A stretch of 16,459 nucleotides of DNA, taken from assembly GCA_002732015.1 (NCBI GenBank), contig PCCU01000015.1, positions 1 through 16,459 on the forward strand, given 5' to 3'. The position numbers and the translations under genes are program-made. Numbering within the stretch: the first letter of the stretch is position 1; every line of letters starts with the position of its first letter. The notes beneath the pieces are model-generated. The model saw only the letters and a list, made by a program, of their open reading frames with translations. It did not search any database and was not told the DNA's origin. Shown here piece after piece: positions 1 to 6,978 of the stretch. The DNA comes from Candidatus Pelagibacterales bacterium (GTDB lineage Bacteria > Pseudomonadota > Alphaproteobacteria > TMED109).

Positions 1-1
1 T

Positions 2-319
2 GTAACAGACCTTCTAATGGGCACGCCTATTGGCAGCTATCTCTTTCTTTTTGCAATTATAAGATTTATTTCTTTGAAAGTTAAAGAAAAATTTCAGATA
101 AAATTATTTTATGAAAATGTAATAGCTGCTACGACTTTGATTTTAGTATTTTATTTACTTAATAATTTATTTTTATTTGTTTATTATTCAAAGTTTATTG
201 TTTCAGAGTACTTTTTATTGAATATAATTTTGACTATATTTCTTTATCCAGCCTTTGCAGTTTTTTTTACTTGGTTATATAAGATCACCTCTCTAGAAAA
301 ATATTATGTTAAAACCTAA
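2..319 (+). CDS. mreD: Rod-shape-determining membrane protein MreD, C-terminal part (5' end outside window)
   Basis: The reading frame is open from the first bases of the window, so the gene is 5'-truncated and the ATG at 17 is probably internal. The first residues, VTDLLMGTPIGSY, match the conserved MreD stretch (D-L-L-x-G-x-P-x-G). They are followed by hydrophobic segments typical of the last membrane helices (roughly residues 33-55 and 66-90 of this fragment). MreD is an inner-membrane member of the elongasome, working with MreB/MreC to position lateral wall synthesis. About 105 residues are visible of a family usually near 160-180. The 3' end overlaps mrdA by 14 bases, and rodA follows, which is the usual mre-mrd order. 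Without that context the fragment alone would be a weak call. Confidence 0.75.
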   Translation, partial: VTDLLMGTPIGSYLFLFAIIRFISLKVKEKFQIKLFYENVIAATTLILVFYLLNNLFLFVYYSKFIVSEYFLLNIILTIFLYPAFAVFFTWLYKITSLEKYYVKT

Positions 320-2099
320 AAAACAAAATAGCCTAATATTTAATAGAAGATTATTTTTATTAAGTTCTGTAAAGTTAATAACTTTTTCTGTTATTTTTAA
401 TAGACTTTATAATTTACAAATAAAACAATCAGATAAATATAAAAAATTAGCAGATAATAATAGGGTTAATCTTAGTTTTATAGTACCTTCAAGAGGTCTA
501 ATTTTTGATAGAAATAAAAATTTATTAGCAGATAATCAAGAACAATATCAACTAATTTTCAAAAGTTATAATATCAAAAATAAAATAAAAGCAATGGAGA
601 AAGTTTTTAATTATGTAGAACTTCCAGAAAATAAAAAATATGATTTAAAAAAACAAATATTTGAAAATAAAATTAAGATTTTAGTTAAAAAAAATATGAG
701 CTGGAATGAAGTAGCTAAAATTTCATCTAATATAACTGAATTAGAAGGGGTGTATATAGAGATGGTTTTAGTAAGGAAGTATATTTCTATTTCTGCTTCC
801 CATGTCGTAGGGTATGTGGGAAAACCAGATAAAAATACAAATTTAAAGCTATCAAAAGTAGATGGTGCAAGGGTTGGTAAACTAGCTGTAGAAGCAGCCT
901 TTGATAAGGGTTTACAAGGTAAATTTGGATTTAAAAAGGAAGAAGTAAATGCTCATGGTAGAGTAGTTAATGAAATTTCTAAGGTTAATGGTACTGCTGG
1001 AAGTGATATAAGTTTGTCAATATCAAAAAATCTACAAGATTATAGCTTTAATAGACTAGGAGAAAATGCTGGTTCTATAGTAGTTTTAAATATTAATACA
1101 GGAGAAATATTGGCTCTAGTAACAAAGCCCAGCTTTGATTCTAATGATTTTGTAGGTGAAATGCATCCAGATAAATGGAAAGAAATAATCAATAATAACC
1201 TTAATCCTTTATTTAATAGAGCTATTAAAGGAACTTATCCTCCCGGATCGATATTTAAGTTAATTGTTGTATTAGCAGCATATTCTTTAAAAGATTTTAA
1301 TCCAAACAAAAAATATTTTTGTAATGGTTCTTTTAAGTTTGGAGATCAAATTTTTCATTGTTGGAATGATAAAGGACATGGTTTCGTAGATTGCAAAGAG
1401 GCTCTTGCTGTTTCCTGTGATTGCTATTTTTATGAATTATCACTTAAAGTAGGCATAGATAATATTTACGATGTCGCTAGAAAATTTGGGCTAGGCAACG
1501 CTTACCTTGAAGAAATATACCGTTCTTCTAAAGGATTAATACCTTCTAAAGTATGGAAAAAGAGACAATATGGTAGAACTTGGACCAAAACAGACACTAT
1601 AGTAACAAGCATTGGTCAAGGTTTTGCTTTAGCCTCACCTTTGCAATTAGCAGTAATGATAAGTAGAATAGCATCTGGCGGAAAAAATATAATGCCTAAA
1701 ATTATAAAACAAAATTCAAAGATTAATGAAAATAATGATATAGAAAATATAAATAAGGAAGGAATATCTTTAATAAAAAAAGGTATGTATGACGCAGTAA
1801 ATTCTTCGATGGGGACTGCTTTCGCATCAAGAACCTATAACTCAGGAAAGCTTATGTGCGGAAAAACAGCTACTTCTCAAGTTAGAAGAATAAGTATGAA
1901 AGAAAGAGAAGAGGGGATCATCAAAAATGAAGACTTACCTAGAAATCAAAGAGACCATGCATTGTTTGTGGGATACTACCCTCATAAAAAACCAAAATAT
2001 GGATTTTGTGTAGTTGTTGAGCATGGTGGAAGTGGTTCTAAAAGTGCTGCTCCAATTGCAAAAGACCTATGTTTTAGACTAAACCTTAAAGATGTATAA
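306..2099 (+). CDS. mrdA: Peptidoglycan D,D-transpeptidase MrdA (penicillin-binding protein 2)
   Basis: This class B penicillin-binding protein cross-links peptidoglycan during elongation, in the periplasm, paired with RodA. The 597 residues fit the family. There is one N-terminal membrane anchor (about 14-36), a dimerisation/pedestal domain starting near the SRGLIFDRN motif (about 62-70), and a transpeptidase domain from about 255. The active-site SxxK is S315-I-F-K318 within the YPPGSIFK stretch. The second motif is S370-C-D372, the SxD form usual for PBP2. The third motif, normally KTG, reads K520-T521-A522 here and is followed by TSQVRRI, as in alphaproteobacterial PBP2. The Gly-to-Ala change is explicit in the DNA (aaa aca gct at 1863-1871) and is the one odd feature. 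The gene overlaps mreD by 14 bases and rodA by one base (TAATG), so it is likely translated in a coupled operon. Confidence 0.95.
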   Translation: MLKPKKQNSLIFNRRLFLLSSVKLITFSVIFNRLYNLQIKQSDKYKKLADNNRVNLSFIVPSRGLIFDRNKNLLADNQEQYQLIFKSYNIKNKIKAMEKVFNYVELPENKKYDLKKQIFENKIKILVKKNMSWNEVAKISSNITELEGVYIEMVLVRKYISISASHVVGYVGKPDKNTNLKLSKVDGARVGKLAVEAAFDKGLQGKFGFKKEEVNAHGRVVNEISKVNGTAGSDISLSISKNLQDYSFNRLGENAGSIVVLNINTGEILALVTKPSFDSNDFVGEMHPDKWKEIINNNLNPLFNRAIKGTYPPGSIFKLIVVLAAYSLKDFNPNKKYFCNGSFKFGDQIFHCWNDKGHGFVDCKEALAVSCDCYFYELSLKVGIDNIYDVARKFGLGNAYLEEIYRSSKGLIPSKVWKKRQYGRTWTKTDTIVTSIGQGFALASPLQLAVMISRIASGGKNIMPKIIKQNSKINENNDIENINKEGISLIKKGMYDAVNSSMGTAFASRTYNSGKLMCGKTATSQVRRISMKEREEGIIKNEDLPRNQRDHALFVGYYPHKKPKYGFCVVVEHGGSGSKSAAPIAKDLCFRLNLKDV

Positions 2100-3217
2100 T
2101 GAAGAATTTAATAGATCCTAAACCTGGTAGCATTAAAAGCATTTTTTTTAAAATAAACTGGATAATTTATTTTTTACTGTCTTTATTAGCTTTTATAGGG
2201 GGGTTAATATTATATTCTGTTTCTCAAGGAAATTTTTATCCATTAGCAAGTTCACATCTTTTCAAATATTTAATATCATCCATTGCCTTAATTATAACCT
2301 GTTTATTAAGCATTAATTTTATTTATAAAACAAGTTATATATTTTATTTTTTTTCAATTATTTTACTAATATTAGTATTGATTTTAGGAAACGAAAACTT
2401 TGGTTCAAATAGATGGTTAATTGTATGGGGGGTTACTTTTCAACCTTCGGAACTTTCAAAAGTAGCAGTAATCTTGGCACTAGCTAGGTATTATCATGAT
2501 TATTATTTGATTAGCAATAATAACATTATAAAGGTGATATTTCCTATTTTAATTTTAATTATTCCTTTCGGGTTTGTAATAAATCAACCTGATCTAGGAA
2601 CAGCACTTTTAATTTTAATATCTGCCCTAGCAGTAATTTTTCTCTCTGGTATTGGAATATGGTATATCTTTTTTTCTACTATTTTTTTTACTGCCCTAGC
2701 ACCATTTTTATGGAATTTGCTTTATGATTATCAAAAGAAAAGAATCTTAACATTTTTAAATCCTGAACAAGATCCTCTAGGAAGTGGTTATCATATAGCT
2801 CAGTCAAAAATAGCTATAGGTTCAGGTGGGTTTTTGGGTAAAGGTTATATTCAGGGCAGTCAAAGTCATTTAGAATTTATACCGGAAATGCATACAGATT
2901 TTGTATTTTCGATTTATTCTGAAGAATTTGGATTTTTGGGTTCAGTAATTTTAATTTTAATTTATTTTTATGTATTGTGTTATGGAGTGATAAGTTCTTA
3001 CAGAGCAAAAAGTACATTTGCTAGATTAATTATAGCAGGTCTCACTGTAAATATTTTTTTATACTTTATAGTAAATATATCAATGGTAATAGGAGTAATT
3101 CCGGTTGTAGGAGTTCCTCTACCTTTAGTTTCTTATGGCGGGAGTGCAATGTTAGTTACTATGATTTCTTTTGGTTTAATCATGAATCTTAATAACTTTA
3201 AAGAACAACTAAACTAA
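2099..3217 (+). CDS. rodA: Peptidoglycan glycosyltransferase RodA (SEDS family)
   Basis: This is a polytopic SEDS glycosyltransferase that polymerises lipid II into glycan strands for lateral wall growth in complex with PBP2. The 372 residues are the normal size and carry about ten hydrophobic helices. Family hallmarks include the stretch around NQPDLGTALLIL (about 161-172), and the large periplasmic loop with RILTFLNPEQDPLGSGYH followed by GSGGFLGKGY and LEFIPEMHTDFVFS. The C-terminal motif is VVGVPLPLVSYGGSAM. The start ATG overlaps the mrdA stop (TAATG at 2097-2101), which fixes the start and suggests translational coupling. The stop overlaps the stop of the convergent K+ channel gene by four bases, leaving no room for a conventional terminator between the two transcription units. 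Confidence 0.95.
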   Translation: MKNLIDPKPGSIKSIFFKINWIIYFLLSLLAFIGGLILYSVSQGNFYPLASSHLFKYLISSIALIITCLLSINFIYKTSYIFYFFSIILLILVLILGNENFGSNRWLIVWGVTFQPSELSKVAVILALARYYHDYYLISNNNIIKVIFPILILIIPFGFVINQPDLGTALLILISALAVIFLSGIGIWYIFFSTIFFTALAPFLWNLLYDYQKKRILTFLNPEQDPLGSGYHIAQSKIAIGSGGFLGKGYIQGSQSHLEFIPEMHTDFVFSIYSEEFGFLGSVILILIYFYVLCYGVISSYRAKSTFARLIIAGLTVNIFLYFIVNISMVIGVIPVVGVPLPLVSYGGSAMLVTMISFGLIMNLNNFKEQLN

Positions 3218-4119
3218 GAGTCTTTTAATCTTTTTTCCATTATTTTTATTTGATCTATAGAAAGATTCATGTCTTCTGCTATTTTTTCCAGCTTATTTCT
3301 TTCTGTCTCGGTAATTATTCCATCTTGCATTGCAAGAGATAATTCTTTCTCATAGGTATTTTTTCTTCGTTTCAGTTGGTCAGAAAACCCAGAGGCAAGG
3401 ATGCCTGAAGGCAAAGCAACAGTGCCTATTCCAATTATAGTAATTAATGCTCCAAATATTTTGCCCATAGCAGTAATAGGAGTAACATCTCCATATCCCA
3501 CTGTAGTTAAGGTTGCTACTGCCCACCACATCGCTTCAGGAATTGAACCAAATTTATCAGGTTGAGCATCTTTTTCAAAAATATAAATACCAGTTGATGC
3601 AATTAACATTGCAATAGTTAATAGAAACATTGCTGCAAGAAAAGATTGTTTCTCTTCTTTTAACACTCCTAGTAATAAGTTCATGACCTTAAAATATCTA
3701 CTAAATTTTAACAAACGCAGCATTCTAAGGGCTCTTAAAATCCTTAGATCAACTTCAAATAGCATTCCTATTAATCCAGATAAAACGGCAAGAAGGTCAA
3801 TTATAGCTGGCCATGTGCACATATACTTTATTCTAATTATAAATTTAGATGCTTTTTTTTTATTATTCATTTTTTCTACGGATACCCAAACTCTGAGTAA
3901 ATATTCAATTAGAAAAATGATAGTAGAAACTCGTTCAAAAAGTAAAAAATGATATTTATAGATAGAGTATATACTGTCAACAGTTTCTAATAGTACAGCG
4001 GTAATGTTAAGAATAATTAAGGTTATTAAAAAAATATCAGTGTATACGCTTACTTTATCTTTTTCATTACCTTCTTCTAGGATTTCCCAAAATCTTTTTC
4101 TTGTTTGTAGTAAATTCAT
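3214..4119 (-). CDS. Voltage-gated-type potassium channel (six-transmembrane, Kv-like)
   Basis: The protein has six membrane segments plus a pore loop in 301 residues. S1 spans about 26-45 and S2 about 63-80. The voltage-sensor S4 shows positively charged residues at every third position from R126 to K138. The pore helix and filter carry T-T-V-G-Y-G-D at 205-211, the canonical K+ selectivity filter, and S6 runs from about 218 to 246. A cytoplasmic helical tail (about 250-301) contains an IT-E-E...L-E-K-I-A pattern of unknown role and is not an RCK/TrkA-N domain. The protein most likely conducts K+ across the inner membrane; whether it is truly voltage gated cannot be told. Its ATG follows the stop of the preceding small gene with no gap (4119/4120), so it is the last gene of a four-gene minus-strand cassette. 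Confidence 0.88.
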   Translation of the reverse strand: MNLLQTRKRFWEILEEGNEKDKVSVYTDIFLITLIILNITAVLLETVDSIYSIYKYHFLLFERVSTIIFLIEYLLRVWVSVEKMNNKKKASKFIIRIKYMCTWPAIIDLLAVLSGLIGMLFEVDLRILRALRMLRLLKFSRYFKVMNLLLGVLKEEKQSFLAAMFLLTIAMLIASTGIYIFEKDAQPDKFGSIPEAMWWAVATLTTVGYGDVTPITAMGKIFGALITIIGIGTVALPSGILASGFSDQLKRRKNTYEKELSLAMQDGIITETERNKLEKIAEDMNLSIDQIKIMEKRLKDS

Positions 4120-4296
4120 TTAATTTTTAATATTAGCACTTCCTTGAATAGCAGTAGCTCCCAAAGCATTAAAATTCTGATTATTTTTTTCGATTAGTGC
4201 TTTTAATTGATTTTTAATATTTGTTTCTGCTTCATCTTTATTAGCTGCTTTTACTGTAATTTCTCCATTAATAATCCATTTTACTGTATATTCCAT
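4120..4296 (-). CDS. Small conserved-looking protein of unknown function (58 aa)
   Basis: I do not recognise a family with certainty. The product from the preferred ATG at 4296 is 58 residues and soluble. It looks like strand (YTVKWIINGEITVKA), helix (NKDEAETNIKNQLKALIE), strand (NALGATAIQGSAN), a small beta-alpha-beta fold in which the V-x-A-x-x-x-x-E-A pattern is common to many short domains. Longer starts exist (TTG at 4311, ATG at 4308), but a GGAG Shine-Dalgarno at 4306-4303 lies six bases before the 4296 ATG, which decides the start. It begins one base after the Sel1-repeat gene's stop and ends directly against the K+ channel start, so all three are probably translated in a coupled way. 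A channel accessory role is possible but unsupported. Confidence 0.65.
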   Translation of the reverse strand: MEYTVKWIINGEITVKAANKDEAETNIKNQLKALIEKNNQNFNALGATAIQGSANIKN

Positions 4297-4297
4297 T

Positions 4298-5275
4298 TTA
4301 TTCTCCATCAAGTTCTGTTTTAGACTGTATGCTTTTTTTTATCATATCATAGCTTTCTTTTGCTTCTTCTTGAATATTAGTTAGGTTATCTCCTTTTATA
4401 TAAGTACTAATTTTATCTCTTGCTTCTTTAGCATTTTGTAAATTAAATGCTGTAGCAATAGAAAGCCACTTATAACTGTTATCATAATCAGGTTTTTTTG
4501 GAACTGTTAAATACCATTTTGCTAATGGCAGAAAACCATGAATACTACCTTTATTAGAAATTTCTTCAAGATAGTCTTTAAGTTCGTTTTCTAATTCACT
4601 TTTCTCTTCTTTTGATATCTTATATTGTGATTGTCTTATTATAAGTACAGATGTTTTCTCTCCATACAATTTAGAAGATAGTGCCCAAAAATAGGCCCTA
4701 CTGAAATTTTGAGTAATGCCTAAGCCTTTCATATTCATGAGAGATAAATTAAATTGAGATTGGGCATGACCTAAGTCAGATAATTTCTGAAAGGTCTTTA
4801 ATGCACTTACATAATCTTGTTTTTTGAAGGAGTCTACTCCTTGAGTAAAATCTTTTTCTATATTTATTTCTTTAATAGGTAAAATAACTCTGTTGTCGCT
4901 ATTAACTACTATAACTTCACATTCACATTTTCCTTCTAGCTGATAATAATCTTTCATTTTGTTGCATCCTGAAATTGATGCTATTTCAGATGCTTTTTTG
5001 TTAGGTATATTTTGACTATATCCTAAGGCATCAAAAATTCCGTTAGACAGAAAAGATTTAGTCATTAGTGGCCACTCTATGCAAGCAGCACCAGATTTAT
5101 TTTCTAATAGGTCTTGAAATGATATATCCCACTTATTCATACTTCTTAAATAGGTATTTAATATACCCTCTTTAATTTTTTTCTTATCTCTATTTTCAAT
5201 GTTAGGAATTTGACTATATAAGATATTTATTAAAAAAAAAATAATTAATGTTAAAGGTAAAAACAGACCCTTCAT
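4298..5275 (-). CDS. Secreted/periplasmic Sel1-like repeat protein
   Basis: A signal peptide is visible: a Lys near the start, a hydrophobic core at about 4-19, and a likely cleavage near Y20-S-Q. The N-terminal half (about 30-135) is unassigned and holds four cysteines (C65, C104, C117, C119) that could form periplasmic disulfides. From about 144 there are Sel1-like/TPR-type helical repeats: G-V-D-S-F-K-K-Q-D-Y-V-S-A-L-K, then G-H-A-Q-S-Q-F-N-L-S with M-K-G-L-G, then S-R-A-Y-F-W-A. A further repeat-like segment with Y-K-W-L-S-I-A lies near 268-285. Sel1 repeats usually scaffold protein-protein contacts. The start ATG overlaps the stop of the NHLP-like gene (TAATG), and the 58-aa gene starts one base after its stop. 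The specific partner is unknown. Confidence 0.72.
   Translation of the reverse strand: MKGLFLPLTLIIFFLINILYSQIPNIENRDKKKIKEGILNTYLRSMNKWDISFQDLLENKSGAACIEWPLMTKSFLSNGIFDALGYSQNIPNKKASEIASISGCNKMKDYYQLEGKCECEVIVVNSDNRVILPIKEINIEKDFTQGVDSFKKQDYVSALKTFQKLSDLGHAQSQFNLSLMNMKGLGITQNFSRAYFWALSSKLYGEKTSVLIIRQSQYKISKEEKSELENELKDYLEEISNKGSIHGFLPLAKWYLTVPKKPDYDNSYKWLSIATAFNLQNAKEARDKISTYIKGDNLTNIQEEAKESYDMIKKSIQSKTELDGE
4303..4306 (-). promoter_or_regulatory. Shine-Dalgarno GGAG deciding the start of the 58-aa gene
   Basis: On the minus strand GGAG lies six bases before the ATG at 4296-4294. It is embedded in the last two codons before the stop of the Sel1-repeat gene (GGA GAA TAA A ATG). This spacing is ideal, whereas the alternative TTG (4311) and ATG (4308) starts have no such site. 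Ribosomes terminating on the upstream gene would land next to this site, which suggests coupling. Confidence 0.6.
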
Positions 5276-5670
5276 TATCTGCCTGCTATCATAACCAGCT
5301 GAAGATGTAAAACTCTTAGTCTAAATTTTATTCCTTCCCTTTTTTCATAAACAACAATTCTAGGCCTATCAGAATTAGGTTTTTGAAATTCTAGTGTCAT
5401 CTCTTCTGGTAAAAATATTCCATGAAACTCTAAAGTTTTTTGTGGGTTTGATTTAAAAGCATCGCGAAACTCTGCATCTATCCAAATTCTAGCTAACACC
5501 CTTCCTAAAACATCTGGTAAAATAGCTTGTACATCTTTTTTATTATTTAAATAAATCGCTTTTTCTACCAAAGAAAAAGGAGTTTTAAGTTCTCCCTTTT
5601 TTACAGGAACAGGTAGAGAGTTAGGTTTTCTACTCGGAACCAAAGCTGTTGAATTTTTTTTATCACTCAT
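5275..5670 (-). CDS. Nitrile-hydratase-alpha/NHLP-leader-like domain protein, cysteine-free
   Basis: Residues about 55-110 match the pattern of the nitrile hydratase alpha-subunit/NHLP leader domain: A-R-I-W-I-D-A-E-F-R-D-A-F, then N-P-Q-K-T-L-E-F-H-G-I-F-L-P-E-E-M-T-L-E-F, then a P-R-I-V-V-Y strand. In known families this domain is either part of metal-binding nitrile hydratase or the leader of ribosomal peptide (RiPP) precursors. Here the metal motif (CxxCSC) is absent and the whole 131-residue protein has no Cys. An N-terminal basic, Pro-rich tail (1-30) precedes the domain. The protein stops at M-I-A-G-R, where an NHLP leader would end in a GG-type site, so no core peptide follows. It is therefore not an enzyme by sequence, and a precursor role is doubtful. 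It is the first gene of the cassette; its stop overlaps the Sel1-repeat start (TAATG). Confidence 0.6.
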   Translation of the reverse strand: MSDKKNSTALVPSRKPNSLPVPVKKGELKTPFSLVEKAIYLNNKKDVQAILPDVLGRVLARIWIDAEFRDAFKSNPQKTLEFHGIFLPEEMTLEFQKPNSDRPRIVVYEKREGIKFRLRVLHLQLVMIAGR

Positions 5671-5704
5671 TTTTCTTTTTTTTAACTACTTACAAAATAA
5701 TAAA

Positions 5705-5720
5705 TGGTATTGAATTTGCA
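5705..5720 (+). promoter_or_regulatory. Sigma-54-type promoter (-24/-12) for the rod/hook family gene
   Basis: The site reads TGGTATT-N4-TTGCA, giving GG at 5706-5707 and GC at 5718-5719 with exactly ten bases between, as required for RpoN. The -12 half is a full match; the -24 half keeps TGG and A but not CAC. Transcription would start near 5731, just before a purine-rich ribosome site (AGAG, 5735-5738) and the ATG at 5745. It lies in the only gap between the divergent genes. RpoN itself is not in the window. Confidence 0.6.
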
Positions 5721-5744
5721 ACATATTTCGTAATAGAGATAAAA

Positions 5745-6557
5745 ATGTTTAATATTACAAAAAATGGTTTAGATGCTATAGGAAAAGAATTAGGAGTAAT
5801 TTCTAACAACATTGCCAATTCTAATACAAATGCTTTTAAACGTAGCAGATCTGAATTTGTTGACTTTTACTCCAAAGCTCTTTCAGCATCTCCAAAATCC
5901 AAAGGTGGTTTGGGTGCTATGTTGCAAGGAACTCAAAAAATCATGAAACAGGGATCTCCTATTATGACTGGTTCCGCTTTAGATTTAACTATAACAGGAA
6001 AAGGTTTCTTTATATTGTCTCCGAGAGAGGATGCTGACCCTAGATTTACAAGAGATGGTTCATTTAGCCTAGATGCTAAAGGAAACCTTATAACAACAGA
6101 GGGTTTTAACGTGGCAGGTTATACTAGAAATGATGATGGAACCTTAAATGATGGTGCTGCTATACCTTTAAATATTCCATTAACTATAGAAAGCAATGAT
6201 GGAAGAACTTTATTATTATCTCAAATAAATGTTAATAACAGAGGAATGATTGAAACTACTTATGGTTTAAATACTGTAGTGCAAAGAGGACAAATAGCAT
6301 TGGCAAAGTTTAATAACGAAACTGAATTAAAATCTACAGGATCTAATACATATCAAGCTACACAAAGAAGTGGAGAACAAATACTTGGCAAAGCTATGAG
6401 TTCTAACTATGGAAAAATATTAGCAGGTTCATTAGAGAGCTCTAATACAAATATTTCTATGGAAATGGTTAATTTAATAAAAACACAACAAGCATTTAAT
6501 GGAAATGCCAGAATTCTTCAGAGTAATGTTGAAGTTACTAGAAGACTTATGGGTTGA
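5745..6557 (+). CDS. Flagellar hook/basal-body rod family protein (FlgE/FlgF/FlgG type)
   Basis: This is an axial flagellar protein of 270 residues. The N-terminal D0 helix carries the family signature (V-I-S-N-N-I-A-N-S-N-T-N-A-F-K-R at about 19-34). A D1 segment has the L-D-L-T-I-T-G-K-G-F-F-I-L motif (about 77-89) and F-T-R-D-G-S-F. The C-terminal D0 helix (about 225-270) has S-L-E-S-S-N-T-N-I-S-M-E-M-V-N-L-I-K-T-Q-Q. The N-terminus with K-R-S-R-S-E-F looks like the hook protein FlgE, but the length and the missing D2 insert fit a rod protein such as FlgF or FlgG, so I give no symbol. I chose the ATG at 5745 over an open-frame start at 5649, because the latter would add 32 residues that overlap the divergent gene and the promoter. 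It stands alone between two minus-strand blocks, behind a sigma-54-type promoter. Confidence 0.85.
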   Translation: MFNITKNGLDAIGKELGVISNNIANSNTNAFKRSRSEFVDFYSKALSASPKSKGGLGAMLQGTQKIMKQGSPIMTGSALDLTITGKGFFILSPREDADPRFTRDGSFSLDAKGNLITTEGFNVAGYTRNDDGTLNDGAAIPLNIPLTIESNDGRTLLLSQINVNNRGMIETTYGLNTVVQRGQIALAKFNNETELKSTGSNTYQATQRSGEQILGKAMSSNYGKILAGSLESSNTNISMEMVNLIKTQQAFNGNARILQSNVEVTRRLMG

Positions 6558-6567
6558 TATACAATAT

Positions 6568-6978
6568 TTAGAAAATAGGAATATTAAATTTCATTTCCTT
6601 TAAATCAGTTTCTAAATCATCATCTAAAATAAGAATTCCTTCACTATCAGTGGCAACTGCTTTGTCCATCAAGAAGGTTAACTTAATTTTTTTTGATTTT
6701 TGATTACTGTATTTAAAAAGTGTTTCAAACAAATTATTGAAATATTCTTTATCAAGTTCAATATGAGCTTTCATTAATGCTTTTTTTGAACTGATAAGTA
6801 GTTTTTTGTTAAGAGTAGTATTAGATACTTTTAATAATGTTACTTCACATCTCCCTCTTGCAATATTTAGTAGTTCACAAGACAAAAATATTTCTTCTAA
6901 GTTATTCGTAAGCAAATGATTATAATCTGCTTTAACCACTAGCATCTCTAATTTTTTAATGTGTAACCAATCATTCAT
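6568..6978 (-). CDS. Hypothetical protein, last gene of the flhA-fliA operon
   Basis: I do not recognise this 136-residue protein. It has no signal peptide or membrane helix and reads as a mixed alpha/beta cytoplasmic protein, with strands near 10-16 and 43-50, a long helical middle (about 58-92), a strand K-I-K-L-T-F-L (about 97-103), and an acidic tail rich in Asp/Glu (about 112-130). The ATG abuts the fliA stop with no gap (6978/6979), so it is co-transcribed and probably translationally coupled with fliA. That placement suggests a role in flagellar gene control or chemotaxis, but nothing in the sequence identifies one. The 3' end lies only ten bases from the stop of the convergent rod/hook gene. 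Confidence 0.7.
   Translation of the reverse strand: MNDWLHIKKLEMLVVKADYNHLLTNNLEEIFLSCELLNIARGRCEVTLLKVSNTTLNKKLLISSKKALMKAHIELDKEYFNNLFETLFKYSNQKSKKIKLTFLMDKAVATDSEGILILDDDLETDLKEMKFNIPIF

Noticed and set aside
3683..3952. 89-codon plus-strand frame inside the K+ channel gene
   Set aside because: It is antisense to the S2-S4 region of a clear channel gene and has no family features.
5275..5670. Functional nitrile hydratase alpha subunit
   Set aside because: The metal-binding Cys cluster is absent, there is no Cys anywhere, the protein is too short, and no beta subunit is nearby.
5649..5744. Longer N-terminus for the rod/hook family gene starting at 5649
   Set aside because: It would overlap the divergent gene and the sigma-54 promoter and add 32 hydrophobic residues before the canonical D0 helix. 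The ATG at 5745 has a ribosome site.
6550..6600. Bidirectional terminator between the rod/hook gene and the convergent unknown gene
   Set aside because: Only short AATATT palindromes are present; no stable GC stem with a T run can be seen.
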